64,000 nt of DNA from Heliocidaris tuberculata (Eukaryota; Echinodermata; Echinoidea; Camarodonta; Echinometridae). Positions 45,651-59,209 of this stretch are shown in pieces. The DNA lies in assembly GCA_025618425.1 (NCBI GenBank), contig CM046851.1, forward strand, positions 30,036,254-30,100,253, written 5' to 3'. The position numbers and the translations under genes are program-made. Each line of letters begins with the position of its first letter. Position 1 is the stretch's first letter. The notes beneath the pieces were generated by a model. The model searched no databases, had not been told where the DNA came from, and worked only from the letters and a program-made list of their open reading frames with translations.

Positions 45651-47089
45651 AAATTTAAAATATGGATATGCTATACTGGGTTGGCCTACACTCTTATGTA
45701 GATGTATCTTTTTGCAACTGGTGATGTAGTCTAAACTATCTTGGCAACGAATGATGCGTTGTTTACTTTCGCGTGTCTCGCAAGCTAGACTAACATTTTG
45801 TTGTAAGAAATTAACTTTATTCATCAATACCCCGTAATGAAAGGAGGACAGAAAATCAAGTTGATGATTTAGATTAGGAGAACTCCCAACATGTACAGCT
45901 CATGTATACTATATAGTCAAAGCTAGATAGTGCATGCAAAGTATACAAACTTCTTCTGCATGGACACTAACTCAAGCTCTTATCCCCCATCTGCTGTGTT
46001 AATTAAGGGTCATGACCTCCGTGGACCCGTTGTTATGACCACTGGAAAACCGCCTGTTTACCCAAGGATTAACCAACTGGTATCCGGCGCATAATACATT
46101 AAAAGAGTGATGGCTTGCCTTGTTAGTTGCCATATTGTTGCTTCATGCTATAACCAATGAAACGAGATTGGAAAACGACTTCAGAATATTTTCAGAGGGT
46201 GTCTGGCCTCATCCTCCTCCTCCCTCCCGGTGGACTAATATGAGAAATATCTCCTGCCCCCAATCCCCCATAAAAAAAGCAGCAGAAGAAGAAGAAGAAG
46301 AAGAAGAAGAAGAAGAAGAAGAAGAAGAAGAAGAACTGCCGATGTATAGTCTAAACTATCTTAGCAACGAATAATGCTTTTTTCTTTACTTTCGCGTGTC
46401 TCGCAAGGAAGACTAGCTCTAAGAGGGCAACGTTTCTTCTACGAAGAAAATCATCGATCGATGTGTTGAAAAGAAAGATCGAAGTCTTTTTGCAACTGGC
46501 GAAGTAGTCTGAACTATCTTAGCAACGAATAATGCTTTTTTCTTTACTTTCGCGTGTCTCGCAAGGAAGACTAGCTCTAAGAGGGCAACGTTTCTTCTAC
46601 GAAGAAAATCATCGATCGATGTGTTGTAAAGAAAGATCGAAGTCTTTTTGCAACTGGCGAAGTAGTCTGAACTATCTTAGCAACGAATAATGCTTTTTTC
46701 TTTACTTTCGCGTGTCTCGCAAGGAAGACTAGCTCTAAGAGGGCAACGTTTCTCCTAAGAAGAAAATCATCGATCGATGTGTTGTAAAGAAAGATCGAAG
46801 CCTTTTTGCAACTGGCGAAGTAGTCTGAACTATCTTAGCAACGAATAATGCTTTTTTTTTTTACTTTCGCGTGTCTCGCAAGGAAGACTAGCTCTACGAG
46901 GGCAACGTTTCTTCTACGAAGAAAATCATCGATCGATGTGTTGTTAAGAAAGATCGAAGCCTTTTTGCAACTGGCGAAGTAGTCTGAACTATCTTAGCAA
47001 CGAATAATGCTTTTTTCTTTACTTTCGCGTGTCTCGCAAGGAAGACTAGCTCTAAGAGGACAACGTTTCTTCTAACAAAATGTTATTTC
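45651..47089 (+). mobile_element. Module copy 2
   Basis: Same order as copy 1: partial 158-bp unit, TAACATTTTGTTGTAAGAAA (45790), unique segment, (GAA)n at about 46284-46336, 158-bp units, AACAAAATGTTA. Lacks the 356-bp insert of copy 1. Confidence 0.85.
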
Positions 47090-49035
47090 TTTATTCCTTT
47101 CTGTGCATCAATGTTTTCTGTGAAATTTAAAGAGATTTAAAGAAAACCTGAGCTAGCAGGGTCACTTCGAACGTCGCATGTCGAATAATTTGAAATTTCA
47201 CTAGAATAAAAAACTTTGATTCGGTGAACATTTTTTACCAGTTTGGGGGCTCCATAGACCCATTTATCCCTTTCTGTGCATCAATGTGCACCCCCAATTC
47301 AATGAGATATCTATCAAAGATCATTTCTGTAAATTTGAAAAGATTTAGAGAAAATCTGAGCTAGCGGGGCCACTTCGAGCGCCCCCTGTCGAATAATTTG
47401 GAATTTCAATAGAATACAAAACTTCAATTCGGTAAATATTTTTACCAGTTTGGGGGCTCCATAGACCCCTTTATCCCTTTCTGTGCATCGATGATGTGCA
47501 CCCCGAATTCGATGAGATATCTAACAAAGATCATTTCTGTGAAATTTAAAGAGATTTAAAGAAAATCTGAGCTAGCGGGGCCACATCAAGCGCCCCCTTG
47601 TCGAATAATTAGGAAATTCCGCCTTATCGAGTGTCAATTCGGTGAATATTTTTACCGATTTGGGGGCTCCATAGACCCCTTTATCCCTTTCTGTGCATCA
47701 ATGTGCACCCTCATTTCGATGAAATATCTATCAAAGATCATTTCTGTGAAATTTAAAGAGATTTAAAGAAAATCTGAGCTAGTGGGGCCACATCTAGCGC
47801 CCGTTTGTCGAATAATTTGGAATTTCAATGGAATAAAAAACTTCAATTCGGTGAATATTTTTACCAGTTTGGGGGCTCCATAGACCCCTTTATTCCTTTC
47901 TGTGCATCAATTTGCACCCCCAAATCGATGAGATATCTATCAAAGATCATTTCTGTGAAATTTAAAGAGATTTAAAGAAAATCTGAGCTGGCGGGGCCAC
48001 TTCGAGCGCCCCCTTGTCGAATAATTTGGAATTTCAATAGAATAAAAAACTTCCATTCGGTGAATATTTTTACGAGTTTGGGGGCTCCATAGACCCCTTT
48101 ATTCCTTTCTGTGCATCAATGTGCACCCCCAAATCGATGAGATATCTATCAAAGATCATTTCTGTGAAATTTAAAGAGATTTAAAGAAAATCTGAGCTAG
48201 CGGGGCCACATCAAGCGCCCCCTTGTCGAATAATCTGGAAATTCCGCCTTATCAAGTGTCAATTCGGTGAATATTTTGTACCGATTTGGGGGCTCCATAG
48301 ACCCCTTTATCCCTTTCTGTGCATCAATGAGCACCCCCATTTCGATGCGATATCTATCAAAGATCATTTCTGTGAAATTTAAAGAGATTTAAAGAAAATC
48401 TGAGCTAGCGGGGCCACTTCGAGCGCCCCCCTGTCGATTAATTTGGAATTTCAATAGAATAAAAAAACTTCAATTCGGTGAATATTTTTACCAGTTTGGG
48501 GGCTCTATAGCCCCCTTTATCCCTTTCTCTGCATCAATGTGCACCCTGAATTCGATGAGATATCTATCAAAGATCATTTCTGTGAAATTTAAAGAGATTT
48601 AAAGAAAATCTGAGCTAGCGGGGCCACTTCGAGCGTCCCATGTCGAATAATTTGAAATTTCACTAGAATAAAAAACTTCAATTCGGTGAACATTTTTACG
48701 AGTTTGGGGGCTCCATAGACCCCTTTATTCCTTTCTGTGCATCAATGTGCACCCCCAAATCGATGAGATATCTATCAAAGATCATTTCTGTGAAATTTAA
48801 AGAGATTGAAAGAAAATCTGAGCTAGCAGGGCCACTTCGAGCGCCCCCCTGTAGATTAATTTGGAATTTCAATAGAATAAAAAACTTCCATTCGGTGAAT
48901 ATTTTTACGAGTTTGGGGGCTCCATAGACCCCTTTATTCCTTTCTGTGCATCAATGTGCACCCCCAAATCGATGAGATATCTATCAAAGATCATTTCTGT
49001 GAAATTTAATGAGTTTGAAAGAAAATCTGAGCTAG
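47090..49035. repeat. Satellite array block D
   Basis: About nine monomers, collinear with block B. Confidence 0.95.
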
Positions 49036-49491
49036 CGTCTGAACTATCTTAGCAACGAATAATGCTTTTTTCTTTACTTTCGCGTGTCTCGCAAGGAAGA
49101 CTAGCTCTAAGAGGGCAACGTTTCTTCTACGAAGAAAATCATCGATCGATGTGTTGTAAAGAAAGATCGAAGCCTTTTTGCAACTGGCGAAGTAGTCTGA
49201 ACTATCTTAGCAACGAATAATGCTTTTTTTTTTTACTTTCGCGTGTCTCGCAAGGAAGACTAGCTCTACGAGGGCAACGTTTCTTCTACGAAGAAAATCA
49301 TCGATCGATGTGTTGTTAAGAAAGATCGAAGCCTTTTTGCAACTGGCGAAGTAGTCTGAACTATCTTAGCAACGAATAATGCTTTTTTCTTTACTTTCGC
49401 GTGTCTCGCAAGGAAGACTAGCTCTAAGAGGACAACGTTTCTTCTAACAAAATGTTATTTCTTTATTCCTTTCTGTGCATCAATGTTTTCT
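49036..49491 (+). mobile_element. Short spacer, second copy
   Basis: Collinear with 42188-42638, with the same left and right junctions to the satellite. Confidence 0.85.
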
Positions 49492-52400
49492 CCATAGACC
49501 CCTTTATTCCTTTCTGTGCATCAATGTGCACCCCCAAATCGATGAGATATCTATCAAAGATCATTTCTGTGAAATTTAAAGAGATTTAAAGAAAATCTGA
49601 GCTAGCGGGGCCACATCAAGCGCCCCCTTGTCGAATAATCTGGAAATTCCGCCTTATCAAGTGTCAATTCGGTGAATATTTTGTACCGATTTGGGGGCTC
49701 CATAGACCCCTTTATCCCTTTCTGTGCATCAATGAGCACCCCCATTTCGATGCGATATCTATCAAAGATCATTTCTGTGAAATTTAAAGAGATTTAAAGA
49801 AAATCTGAGCTAGCGGGGCCACTTCGAGCGCCCCCCTGTCGATTAATTTGGAATTTCAATAGAATAAAAAAACTTCAATTCGGTGAATATTTTTACCAGT
49901 TTGGGGGCTCTATAGCCCCCTTTATCCCTTTCTCTGCATCAATGTGCACCCTGAATTCGATGAGATATCTATCAAAGATCATTTCTGTGAAATTTAAAGA
50001 GATTTAAAGAAAATCTGAGCTAGCGGGGCCACTTCGAGCGTCCCATGTCGAATAATTTGAAATTTCACTAGAATAAAAAACTTCAATTCGGTGAACATTT
50101 TTACGAGTTTGGGGGCTCCATAGACCCCTTTATTCCTTTCTGTGCATCAATGTGCACCCCCAAATCGATGAGATATCTATCAAAGATCATTTCTGTGAAA
50201 TTTAAAGAGATTGAAAGAAAATCTGAGCTAGCAGGGCCACTTCGAGCGCCCCCCTGTAGATTAATTTGGAATTTCAATAGAATAAAAAACTTCAATTCGG
50301 TGAATATTTTTACCAGTTTGGGGGCTCCATAGACCCCTTTATCCCTTTCTGTGCATCAATGGGCACCCTGAATTCGATGAGATATCTATCAAAGATCATT
50401 TCTGTGAAATTTAAAGAGTTTTTAAAGAAAATCTGAGCTAGCGGGGCCACATCAAGCGCCCCCTTGTCGAATAATCTGGAAATTCCACCGTATCATGTGT
50501 CAATTCTGTGAATATTTTTTACCGATTTAGGGGCTCCATAGACCTCTTTATCCCTTTCTGTGCATCAATGAGCACCCCCATTTCGATGTGATATCTATCA
50601 AAGATCATTTCTGTGAAATTTAAAGAGATTGAAAGAAAATCTGAGCTAGCGGGGCCCCTTCGAGCGCCCCCCTGTCGAATGATTTGGAATTTCAATAGAA
50701 TAAAAAACTTCAATTCGGTGAATATTTTTACCAGTTTGGGGGCTCCATAGACCCCTTTATTCCTTTCTGTGCATCAATGAACACCCCCATTTCGATGCGA
50801 TATCTATCAAAGATCATTTCTGTGAAATTTAAAGAGATTTAAAGAAAATCTGAGCTAGCGGGGCCACTTCGAGCGTCCCATGTCGAATAATTTGGAATTT
50901 CAATAGAATAAAAAACTTTAATTCGGTGAACATTTTTATGAGTTTGGGGGCTCCATAGACCCCTTTATTCCTTTCTGCGCATCAATGTGCACCCCCAAAT
51001 CGATGAGATATCTATCAAAGATCATTTCTGTGAAATTTAAAGAGATTGAAAGAAAATCTGAGCTAGCGGGGCCACTTCGAGCGCCCCATGGCGAATAATT
51101 TGGAATTTCAATAGAATAAAAAATTCAATTCGGTGAATATTTTTACCGATTTGGGGGCTCCATAGACCCCTTTATTCCTTTCTGTGCATCAATGAGCACC
51201 CCTGTTTTCGATGCGATATCTATCAAAGATCATTTCTGTGAAATTTAAAGAGATTTAAAGAAAATCTGAGCTAGCGGGGCCACTTCGAGCGTCCCATGTC
51301 GAATAATTTGGAATTTCAATAGAATAAAAAACTTTAATTCGGTGAACATTTTTATGAGTTTGGGGGCTCCATAGACCCCTTTATTCCTTTCTGCGCATCA
51401 ATGTGCACCCCCAAATCGATGAGATATCTATCAAAGATCATTTCTGTGAAATTTTAAGAGATTTAAAGAAAATCTGAGCTGGCGGGGCCACTTCGAGCGC
51501 CCCCTTGTCGAATAATTTGGAATTTCAATAGAATAAAAAACTTCCATTCGGTGAATATTTTTACGAGATTGGGGGCTCCATAGACCCCTTTATTCCTTTC
51601 GGTGCATCAATGAGCAGCCCTAATTCGATGAGATATCTATCAAAGATCATTTCTGTGAAATTGAAAGAGATTTAAAGAAAATCTGAGCTAGCGGGGCCAC
51701 ATCAAGCGCCCCCTTGTCGAATAATCTGGAAATTCCGCCTTATCAAGTGTCAATTCGGTGAATATTTTGTACCGATTTGGGGGCTCCATAGACCCCTTTA
51801 TCCCTTTCTGTGCATCAATGAGCACCCCCATTTCGATGCGATATCTATCAAAGATCATTTCTGTGAAAATTAAAGAGATTTAAAGAAAATCTGAGCTAGC
51901 GGGGCCACTTCGAGCGTCCCATGTCAAATAATTTGAAATTTCACTAGAATAAAAAAACTTTAATTCGGTGAACATTTTTACGAGTTTGGGGGCTCCATAG
52001 ACCCCTTTATTCCTTTCTGTGCATCAATTTGCACCCCCAAATCGATGAGATATCTATCAAAGATCATTTCTGTGAAATTTAAAGAGATTTAAAGAAAATC
52101 TGAGCTGGCGGGGCCACTTCGAGCGCCCCCTTGTCGAATAATTTGGAATTTCAATAGAATAAAAAACTTCCATTCGGTGAATATTTTTACGAGATTGGGG
52201 GCTCCATAGACCCCTTTATTCCTTTCGGTGCATCAATGAGCAGCCCTAATTCGATGAGATATCTATCAAAGATCATTTCTGTGAAATTGAAAGAGATTTA
52301 AAGAAAATCTGAGCTAGCGGGGCCACATCAAGCGCCCCCTTGTCGAATAATCTGGAATTTCAATAGAATAAAAAACTTCCATTCGGTGAATATTTTTACG

Positions 52401-52500
52401 AGATTGGGGGCTCCATAGACCCCTTTATTCCTTTCGGTGCATCAATGAGCAGCCCTAATTCGATGAGATATCTATCAAAGATCATTTCTCTGAAATTTAA
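49492..52500. repeat. Satellite array block E
   Basis: About 14 monomers, collinear with block C. Confidence 0.95.
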
Positions 52501-53942
52501 AAATTTAAAATATGGATATGCTATACTGGGTTGGCCTACACTCTTATGTAGATGTATCTTTTTGCAACTGGTGATGTAGTCTAAACTATCTTGGCAACGA
52601 ATGATGCGTTGTTTACTTTCGCGTGTCTCGCAAGCTAGACTAACATTTTGTTGTAAGAAATTAACTTTATTCATCAATACCCCGTAATGAAAGGAGGACA
52701 GAAAATCAAGTTGATGATTTAGATTAGGAGAACTCCCAACATGTACAGCTCATGTATACTATATAGTCAAAGCTAGATAGTGCATGCAAAGTATACAAAC
52801 TTCTTCTGCATGGACACTAACTCAAGCTCTTATCCCCCATCTGCTGTGTTAATTAAGGGTCATGACCTCCGTGGACCCGTTGTTATGACCACTGGAAAAC
52901 CGCCTGTTTACCCAAGGATTAACCAACTGGTATCCGGCGCATAATACATTAAAAGAGTGATGGCTTGCCTTGTTAGTTGCCATATTGTTGCTTCATGCTA
53001 TAACCAATGAAACGAGATTGGAAAACGACTTCAGAATATTTTCAGAGGGTGTCTGGCCTCATCCTCCTCCTCCCTCCCCGGTGGACTAATATGAGAAATA
53101 TCTCCTGCCCCCAATCCCCCATAAAAAAAGCAGCAGAAGAAGAAGAAGAAGAAGAAGAAGAAGAAGAAGAAGAAGAAGAAGAAGAAGAACTGCCGATGTA
53201 TAGTCTAAACTATCTTAGCAACGAATAATGCTTTTTTCTTTACTTTCGCGTGTCTCGCAAGGAAGACTAGCTCTAAGAGGGCAACGTTTCTTCTACGAAG
53301 AAAATCATCGATCGATGTGTTGAAAAGAAAGATCGAAGTCTTTTTGCAACTGGCGAAGTAGTCTGAACTATCTTAGCAACGAATAATGCTTTTTTCTTTA
53401 CTTTCGCGTGTCTCGCAAGGAAGACTAGCTCTAAGAGGGCAACGTTTCTTCTACGAAGAAAATCATCGATCGATGTGTTGTAAAGAAAGATCGAAGTCTT
53501 TTTGCAACTGGCGAAGTAGTCTGAACTATCTTAGCAACGAATAATGCTTTTTTCTTTACTTTCGCGTGTCTCGCAAGGAAGACTAGCTCTAAGAGGGCAA
53601 CGTTTCTCCTAAGAAGAAAATCATCGATCGATGTGTTGTAAAGAAAGATCGAAGCCTTTTTGCAACTGGCGAAGTAGTCTGAACTATCTTAGCAACGAAT
53701 AATGCTTTTTTCTTTACTTTCGCGTGTCTCGCAAGGAAGACTAGCTCTACGAGGGCAACGTTTCTTCTACGAAGAAAATCATCGATCGATGTGTTGTTAA
53801 GAAAGATCGAAGCCTTTTTGCAACTGGCGAAGTAGTCTGAACTATCTTAGCAACGAATAATGCTTTTTTCTTTACTTTCGCGTGTCTCGCAAGGAAGACT
53901 AGCTCTAAGAGGACAACGTTTCTTCTAACAAAATGTTATTTC
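52501..53942 (+). mobile_element. Module copy 3
   Basis: Same order as copy 2; (GAA)n at about 53127-53188. Ends AACAAAATGTTA at about 53927-53938. Confidence 0.85.
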
Positions 53943-55665
53943 TTTATTCCTTTCTGTGCATCAATGTTTTCTGTGAAATTTAAAGAGATTTAAAGAAAAC
54001 CTGAGCTAGCGGGGTCACTTCGAGCGCCCCCTGTCGAATAATTTGGAATTTCAATAGAATACAAAACTTCAATTCGGTAAATATTTTTACCAGTTTGGGG
54101 GCTCCATAGACCCCTTTATCCCTTTCTGTGCATCAATGTGCACCCCGAATTCGATGAGATATCTAACAAAGATCATTTCTGTGAAATTTAAAGAGATTTA
54201 GAGAAAATCTGAGCTAGCGGGGCCACATCAAGCGCCCCCTTGTCGAATAATCTGGAAATTCCGCCTTATCAAGTGTTAATTCGGTGAATATTTTTACGAG
54301 TTTGGGGGCTCCATAGACCCCTTTATTCCTTTCTGTGCATCAATGTGCACCCCCAAATCGATGAGATATCTATCAAAGATCATTTCTGTGAAAATTAACG
54401 AGATTTAAAGAAAATCTGAGCTAGCGGGGCCACTTCGAGCGTCCCATGTCGAATAATTTGAAATTTCACTAGAATAAAAAAACTTTAATTCGGTGAACAT
54501 TTTTACGAGTTTGGGGGCTCCATAGACCCCTTTATTCCTTTCTGTGCATCAATGTGCACCCCTAAATCGATGAGATATCTATCAAAGATCATTTCTGTGA
54601 AACTTAAAGAGATTTAAAGAAAATCTGAGCTAGCGGGGCCACATGAAGCGCCCCCTTGTCGAATAATTTGGAAATTCCGCCTTATCGAGTGTCAATTCGG
54701 TGAATATTTTTACGAGTTTGGGGGCTCCATAGACCCCTTTATCCCTTTCTGTGCATCAATGTGCACCCTCATTTCGATGAAATATCTATCAAAGATCATT
54801 TCTGTGAAACTTAAAGAGATTTAAAGAAAATCTGAGCTAGCGGGGCCACATCAAGCGTCCCCTTGTCGAATAATTTGTAAATTTCCGCCTTATCAAGTGT
54901 TAATTCGGTGAATATTTTTACGAGTTTGGGGGCTCCATGGACCCCTTTATTCCTTTCTGTGCATCAATGTGCACCCCCAAATCGATGAGATATCTATCAA
55001 AGATCATTTCTGTGAAATTTAAAGAGATTAAAAGAAAATCTGAACTAGCGGGGCCACATCTAGCGCCCGCTTGTCGAATAATTTGGAATTTCAATGGAAT
55101 ACAAAACTTCAATTCGGTAAATATTTTTACCAGTTTGGGGGCTCCATAGACCCCTTTATCCCTTTCTGTGCATCAATGTGCACCCCGAATTCGATGAGAT
55201 ATCTAACAAAGATCATTTCTGTGAAATTTAAAGAGATTTAAAGAAAATCTGAGCTGGCGGGGCCACATCTAGCGTCCCCTTGTCGAATAATTTGTAAATT
55301 CCGCCTTATCAAGTGTTAATTCGGTGAATATTTTTACGAGTTTGGGGGCTCCATAGACCCCTTTATTCCTTTCTGTGCATCAATGTGCACCCCCAAATCG
55401 ATGAGATATCTATCAAAGATCATTTCTGTGAAATTTAAAGAGATTAAAAGAAAATCTGAACTAGCGGGGCCACATCTAGCGCCCGCTTGTCGAATAATTT
55501 GGAATTTCAATGGAATAAAAAACTTCAATTCGGTGAATATTTTTACCAGTTTGGGGGCTCCATAGACCCCTTTATTCCTTTCTGTGCATCAATGTTTTCT
55601 GTGAAATTTAAAGAGATTTATAGAAAATTTGAGCTAGAGGGGCCACTTCGAGCGTCCCATGTCTA
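53943..55665. repeat. Satellite array block F (right edge)
   Basis: About eight monomers, with more private changes (e.g. GTGTTAATTCGG and CACATCTAGCGCCCGCTTG) than the interior blocks. The last monomer carries the CATCAATGTTTTCTG deletion, then decays after CACTTCGAGCGTCCCATGTC into unrelated sequence at about 55665. Confidence 0.93.
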
Positions 55666-57230
55666 TGTTATCATATATTTGGTAAACAAAGTCTAAGGTC
55701 AAAGGTTATAAGAGGTCATTGTATACTGGAAATGGCTTGTTTGGCTTAAGTTGAACATCCGATTAACGGATCAACTCCAGACGTGATTCATATGCATATG
55801 AAAATGAAGACGTAAGAAGATTGGGAGATCAGAGGTCTTAGACCACGGTTTCAATTCCAAATTGGAAAGTGGATCCCTCCTTCGGGGAGCGCGCTAGGGA
55901 GATCCAGGGAGGTAGAGCAATCTATCTTAGCATTCTGTGCACAGTAAACTGCAAATTGGCACGCTTGGAGGCCATTGTATATATAATTGTATACGCATAT
56001 TTCCTGCATTAAGAAGAAACCTATTATCTATGTTGTTCACTTCCGCCTTAATTCACGTTTGCCTTCGCCTTAACTTAACTGTCATGACGGAAAACACAGC
56101 ATTGCTAGGAGGCATCTTTATCTATATGTATATATTGCATGTATATATTGTATATATTGTATATATAACTTAACATTTTAACTTGTAAATTTCTAGGCAA
56201 GAAAAACAAGATCGTCCGGGAGCGAAGCCCCCTGATCCCCCATTTGGGGCCCCAAAGCCCTATAGACTCCGCTTGTTTGAGTATCATCCCTTCCCCCTCC
56301 CCCACCCCCCCCCCCCCCCCACTCAAAAAGTGTTCCGCATCCTTTGATAGCATTGTCCCTAAGAATTCAAGCACCTTGGTATTTCAAAAAGAAATAATAT
56401 TAAAATTGGGAATAACAGTAAGCAGTAATAAAAGGCCTCTCAAACTTTAATGCACATTGATTGCAGTTGATGCGCAGGATGCGCACAACTAATATGTTTC
56501 CTTTATTTTTAATTATTGCATGAAATAATTTTTCCAATTTCCTAAGCTCTTAACCATACTTTAATATTAATAATAAAATATTATTTTTATTGCATCCATG
56601 CACATAAACAAGATTGAACTTGCGGTCGGGTTGTAAAGTACCATTAAACTAAGACGTATTTTGCTATTTGTACATTAGTGAAAGTCACAAAGGTTAAATA
56701 TTTTGGTTGATATTTATTTTTGAAAAAATATGTTGTGTCATATCATGTACCCTATTTTTGAACTATAAAGGATTAATGTTTGGAACTGTAAAGGATTAAT
56801 GATTATAAGCATCAAGATTAAGTGAACAATGCTTGGCTAGGTAGGTATTATTTATTGATTAACCGAATGTGTTACGTTTGAAGGAAGGAAGCATTATTTC
56901 ATGTCAGTAAAAACAAATCTACTTTATCTAATAAAATGTGTCCAAATTTATTTATTGTTGACATTATTTTTATTATGAAACATTACATTGAAATTAAACG
57001 AAATTCATTTCACATTTTAATCATCAAATTAACCGAGACTGAAGAGAGAAGAAGATGAGTCGGAGAGTTATGATATAGTCAAGCATTTATATGTTTTATT
57101 ATTGTTACATAAATTCATGCCCTTCATATAGAAAGAGGAAATGAAGAGTAAAAAAAAGAAATAGAAAACATTCAGGGGAATATGATTAAATAGTAAAATA
57201 ATGAGTTAAATATAGATATGTATGTAATTA
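55666..57230. other. Non-coding stretch right of the satellite
   Basis: Contains ATATTG/TATATA-rich sequence at 56125-56170 and a poly-C tract at about 56305-56320. Open frames show no domain. No gene supported. Confidence 0.4.
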
Positions 57231-57236
57231 TGTATA

Positions 57237-58064
<828 letters not shown>

Positions 58065-58065
58065 T

Positions 58066-58084
58066 TTTGTTATTATTATTATTA

Positions 58085-58130
<46 letters not shown>

Positions 58131-58155
58131 CATTATTCTTATTATTATTCTTATT
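58066..58155. repeat. (TTA)n microsatellite
   Basis: About 28 TTA units with ATC and TTC interruptions. Confidence 0.95.
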
Positions 58156-58253
58156 AATGATTTGGCGTCACATGTGCCAGGGAGGAAAAAGCAAAGTGAA
58201 TCACTGTAACCCTCAGGTCTATCCTCCCGATTTAATAATAACTGATTGGGATG

Positions 58254-58325
58254 TGCAGGTGTACCACACTGATCTCTGCGGGGGAATAAAAAAATCCGTA
58301 GAGATCAGTGGTGTACCACTACACC
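58254..58325. repeat. Short inverted repeat
   Basis: GTGTACCACACTGATCTCTG and CAGAGATCTCTACGG-type complement (CCGTAGAGATCAGTGGTGTA) form a hairpin of about 24-bp arms around AATAAAAAAAT. Confidence 0.6.
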
Positions 58326-58542
58326 GGGGTTTCCCCTACTCTTCTACGAATAGTGCAGTGAGTTCTTAACATACAAAGGTGATTTTAAACAGCATACTCT
58401 TCCCCTCTTTTTTGCTTCTTCCAATCTCTTGCGCACCACTGCACGGTATGGCCATTAGTCCATGGTTTAAAAAAATAATTAAAAAAATATTCCTCTCATT
58501 TTTCTACGTCTTTGCACTGCATACTGACGTTATGTTTCTAAA

Positions 58543-58800
58543 CAGGGGCGGCGCTACAAGAGGATCTATGGGGGGGCGACCGCCCCCCATATGATTTTTC
58601 AAGTAGTGAGAAAAGAAAAAAAGAAAAGAAAAGGAGGAAGAAAAAGGAAGAAAAGGGAAGAAAGAAGAAAGTGGAGTATTACAAAGAGAGGTCTTGAACA
58701 TATAACTCATATTACCCCTGTTATTTCATGGAGAAAAAAATATGACGTCATCTTTAGGTCGTCTTGCCCCTCCTATCAAAATACCCTGGCGCCGCCCCTG
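58543..58800. mobile_element. hAT-like MITE with perfect 8-bp target duplication
   Basis: Ends CAGGGGCGGCGCTAC and GGCGCCGCCCCTG; flanks TTTCTAAA at 58535-58542 and 58801-58808 are identical. 258 bp, with a G/C tract just inside the left end (GGGGGGGCGACCGCCCCCC) and a purine-rich interior. Non-coding. The perfect duplication marks it as the youngest of these elements here. Confidence 0.9.
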
Positions 58801-58839
58801 TTTCTAAATGAGAACCGGCCTTATATATCGGGTTCATAT

Positions 58840-59205
58840 CTCAGTGACAGACAGCCCACGAGACTGACATTTACAAAAGATTCCCTAAACCGATAGCTAA
58901 CGAGAACCATAAAACAAAGAAATATGGCTAAAAAAAGTAAAAGGTCTTATTGGCCATCCGTCCAGTGAACCCTGAAGAACTGTCTGAAGGCCCGGGAGAC
59001 CTGGGGGGGGGGGGGTTTCATCAGGTGTCTTGTCAGTGATTTTTACCGACAAATTTGCTCTCAGTCAATCAGATGCAAGGAATTCAGTAGCTTATAACAG
59101 TTACTGCAACTAATGTCATTTATGACAAGTTTTATGAAACAGGGCCCCGGTGGGCTGTCGATCTCTTGGAATTTCGGTCTCTTGAGCTGTAGGCTTTTGG
59201 CATCA
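58840..59205. repeat. GAGACTGACA/TGTCGATCTC phrase region with nested foldback
   Basis: CAGCCCACGAGACTGACATT at 58852 and inverted GGGCTGTCGATCTCTTGGAA at 59154 flank a second foldback (59010-59148: GGTTTCATCAGGTGTCTTGT against ACAAGTTTTATGAAACAGGG). Resembles the phrase region at 13900-14216. Confidence 0.45.
59010..59148. mobile_element. Foldback MITE with GTTTCAT...CTTGTCA arms
   Basis: Left GGTTTCATCAGGTGTCTTGTCAG-type arm and right ATGACAAGTTTTATGAAACAGGG-type arm are inverted, with an interior of about 90 bp. The ends resemble the GGCCCCGTTG element at 9457-9602. Confidence 0.6.
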
Positions 59206-59209
59206 GCTC

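Larger units (their letters stand above)
40241..47089. repeat. Higher-order repeat unit 1 (~6.85 kb)
   Basis: Composed of satellite block (40241-42187), short spacer (42188-42638), satellite block (42639-45650) and module copy 2 (45651-47089). The starting sequence TTTATTCCTTTCTGTGCATC recurs at 47090 (offset 6,849) and 53943 (offset 6,853). The internal order of monomer variants is the same in unit 2. Confidence 0.9.
47090..53942. repeat. Higher-order repeat unit 2 (~6.85 kb)
   Basis: Satellite 47090-49035, short spacer 49036-49491, satellite 49492-52500, module copy 3 at 52501-53942. Nearly identical to unit 1; differences seen are single bases, homopolymer lengths and (GAA)n length. Confidence 0.9.

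Noticed and set aside
38023..52677. Three identical 93-residue minus-strand frames (38023-38304, 45546-45827, 52396-52677)
   Set aside because: They span the satellite/module junction and are copied with the higher-order repeat. No domain or codon signature.
31186..55565. Many 60-93-residue open frames (CTPKSMRYLSKIISVKFKEI-type on plus; FLSISLNFTEMIFDRYLIDL-type on minus) repeated along the array
   Set aside because: They are the satellite monomer read in one frame. Monomers of 208/209 bp shift the frame at each copy, so no longer protein forms, although a 417-bp dimer is divisible by three.
30313..55665. CRISPR array
   Set aside because: Direct repeats are about 209 bp with no unique spacers, in a eukaryotic context.
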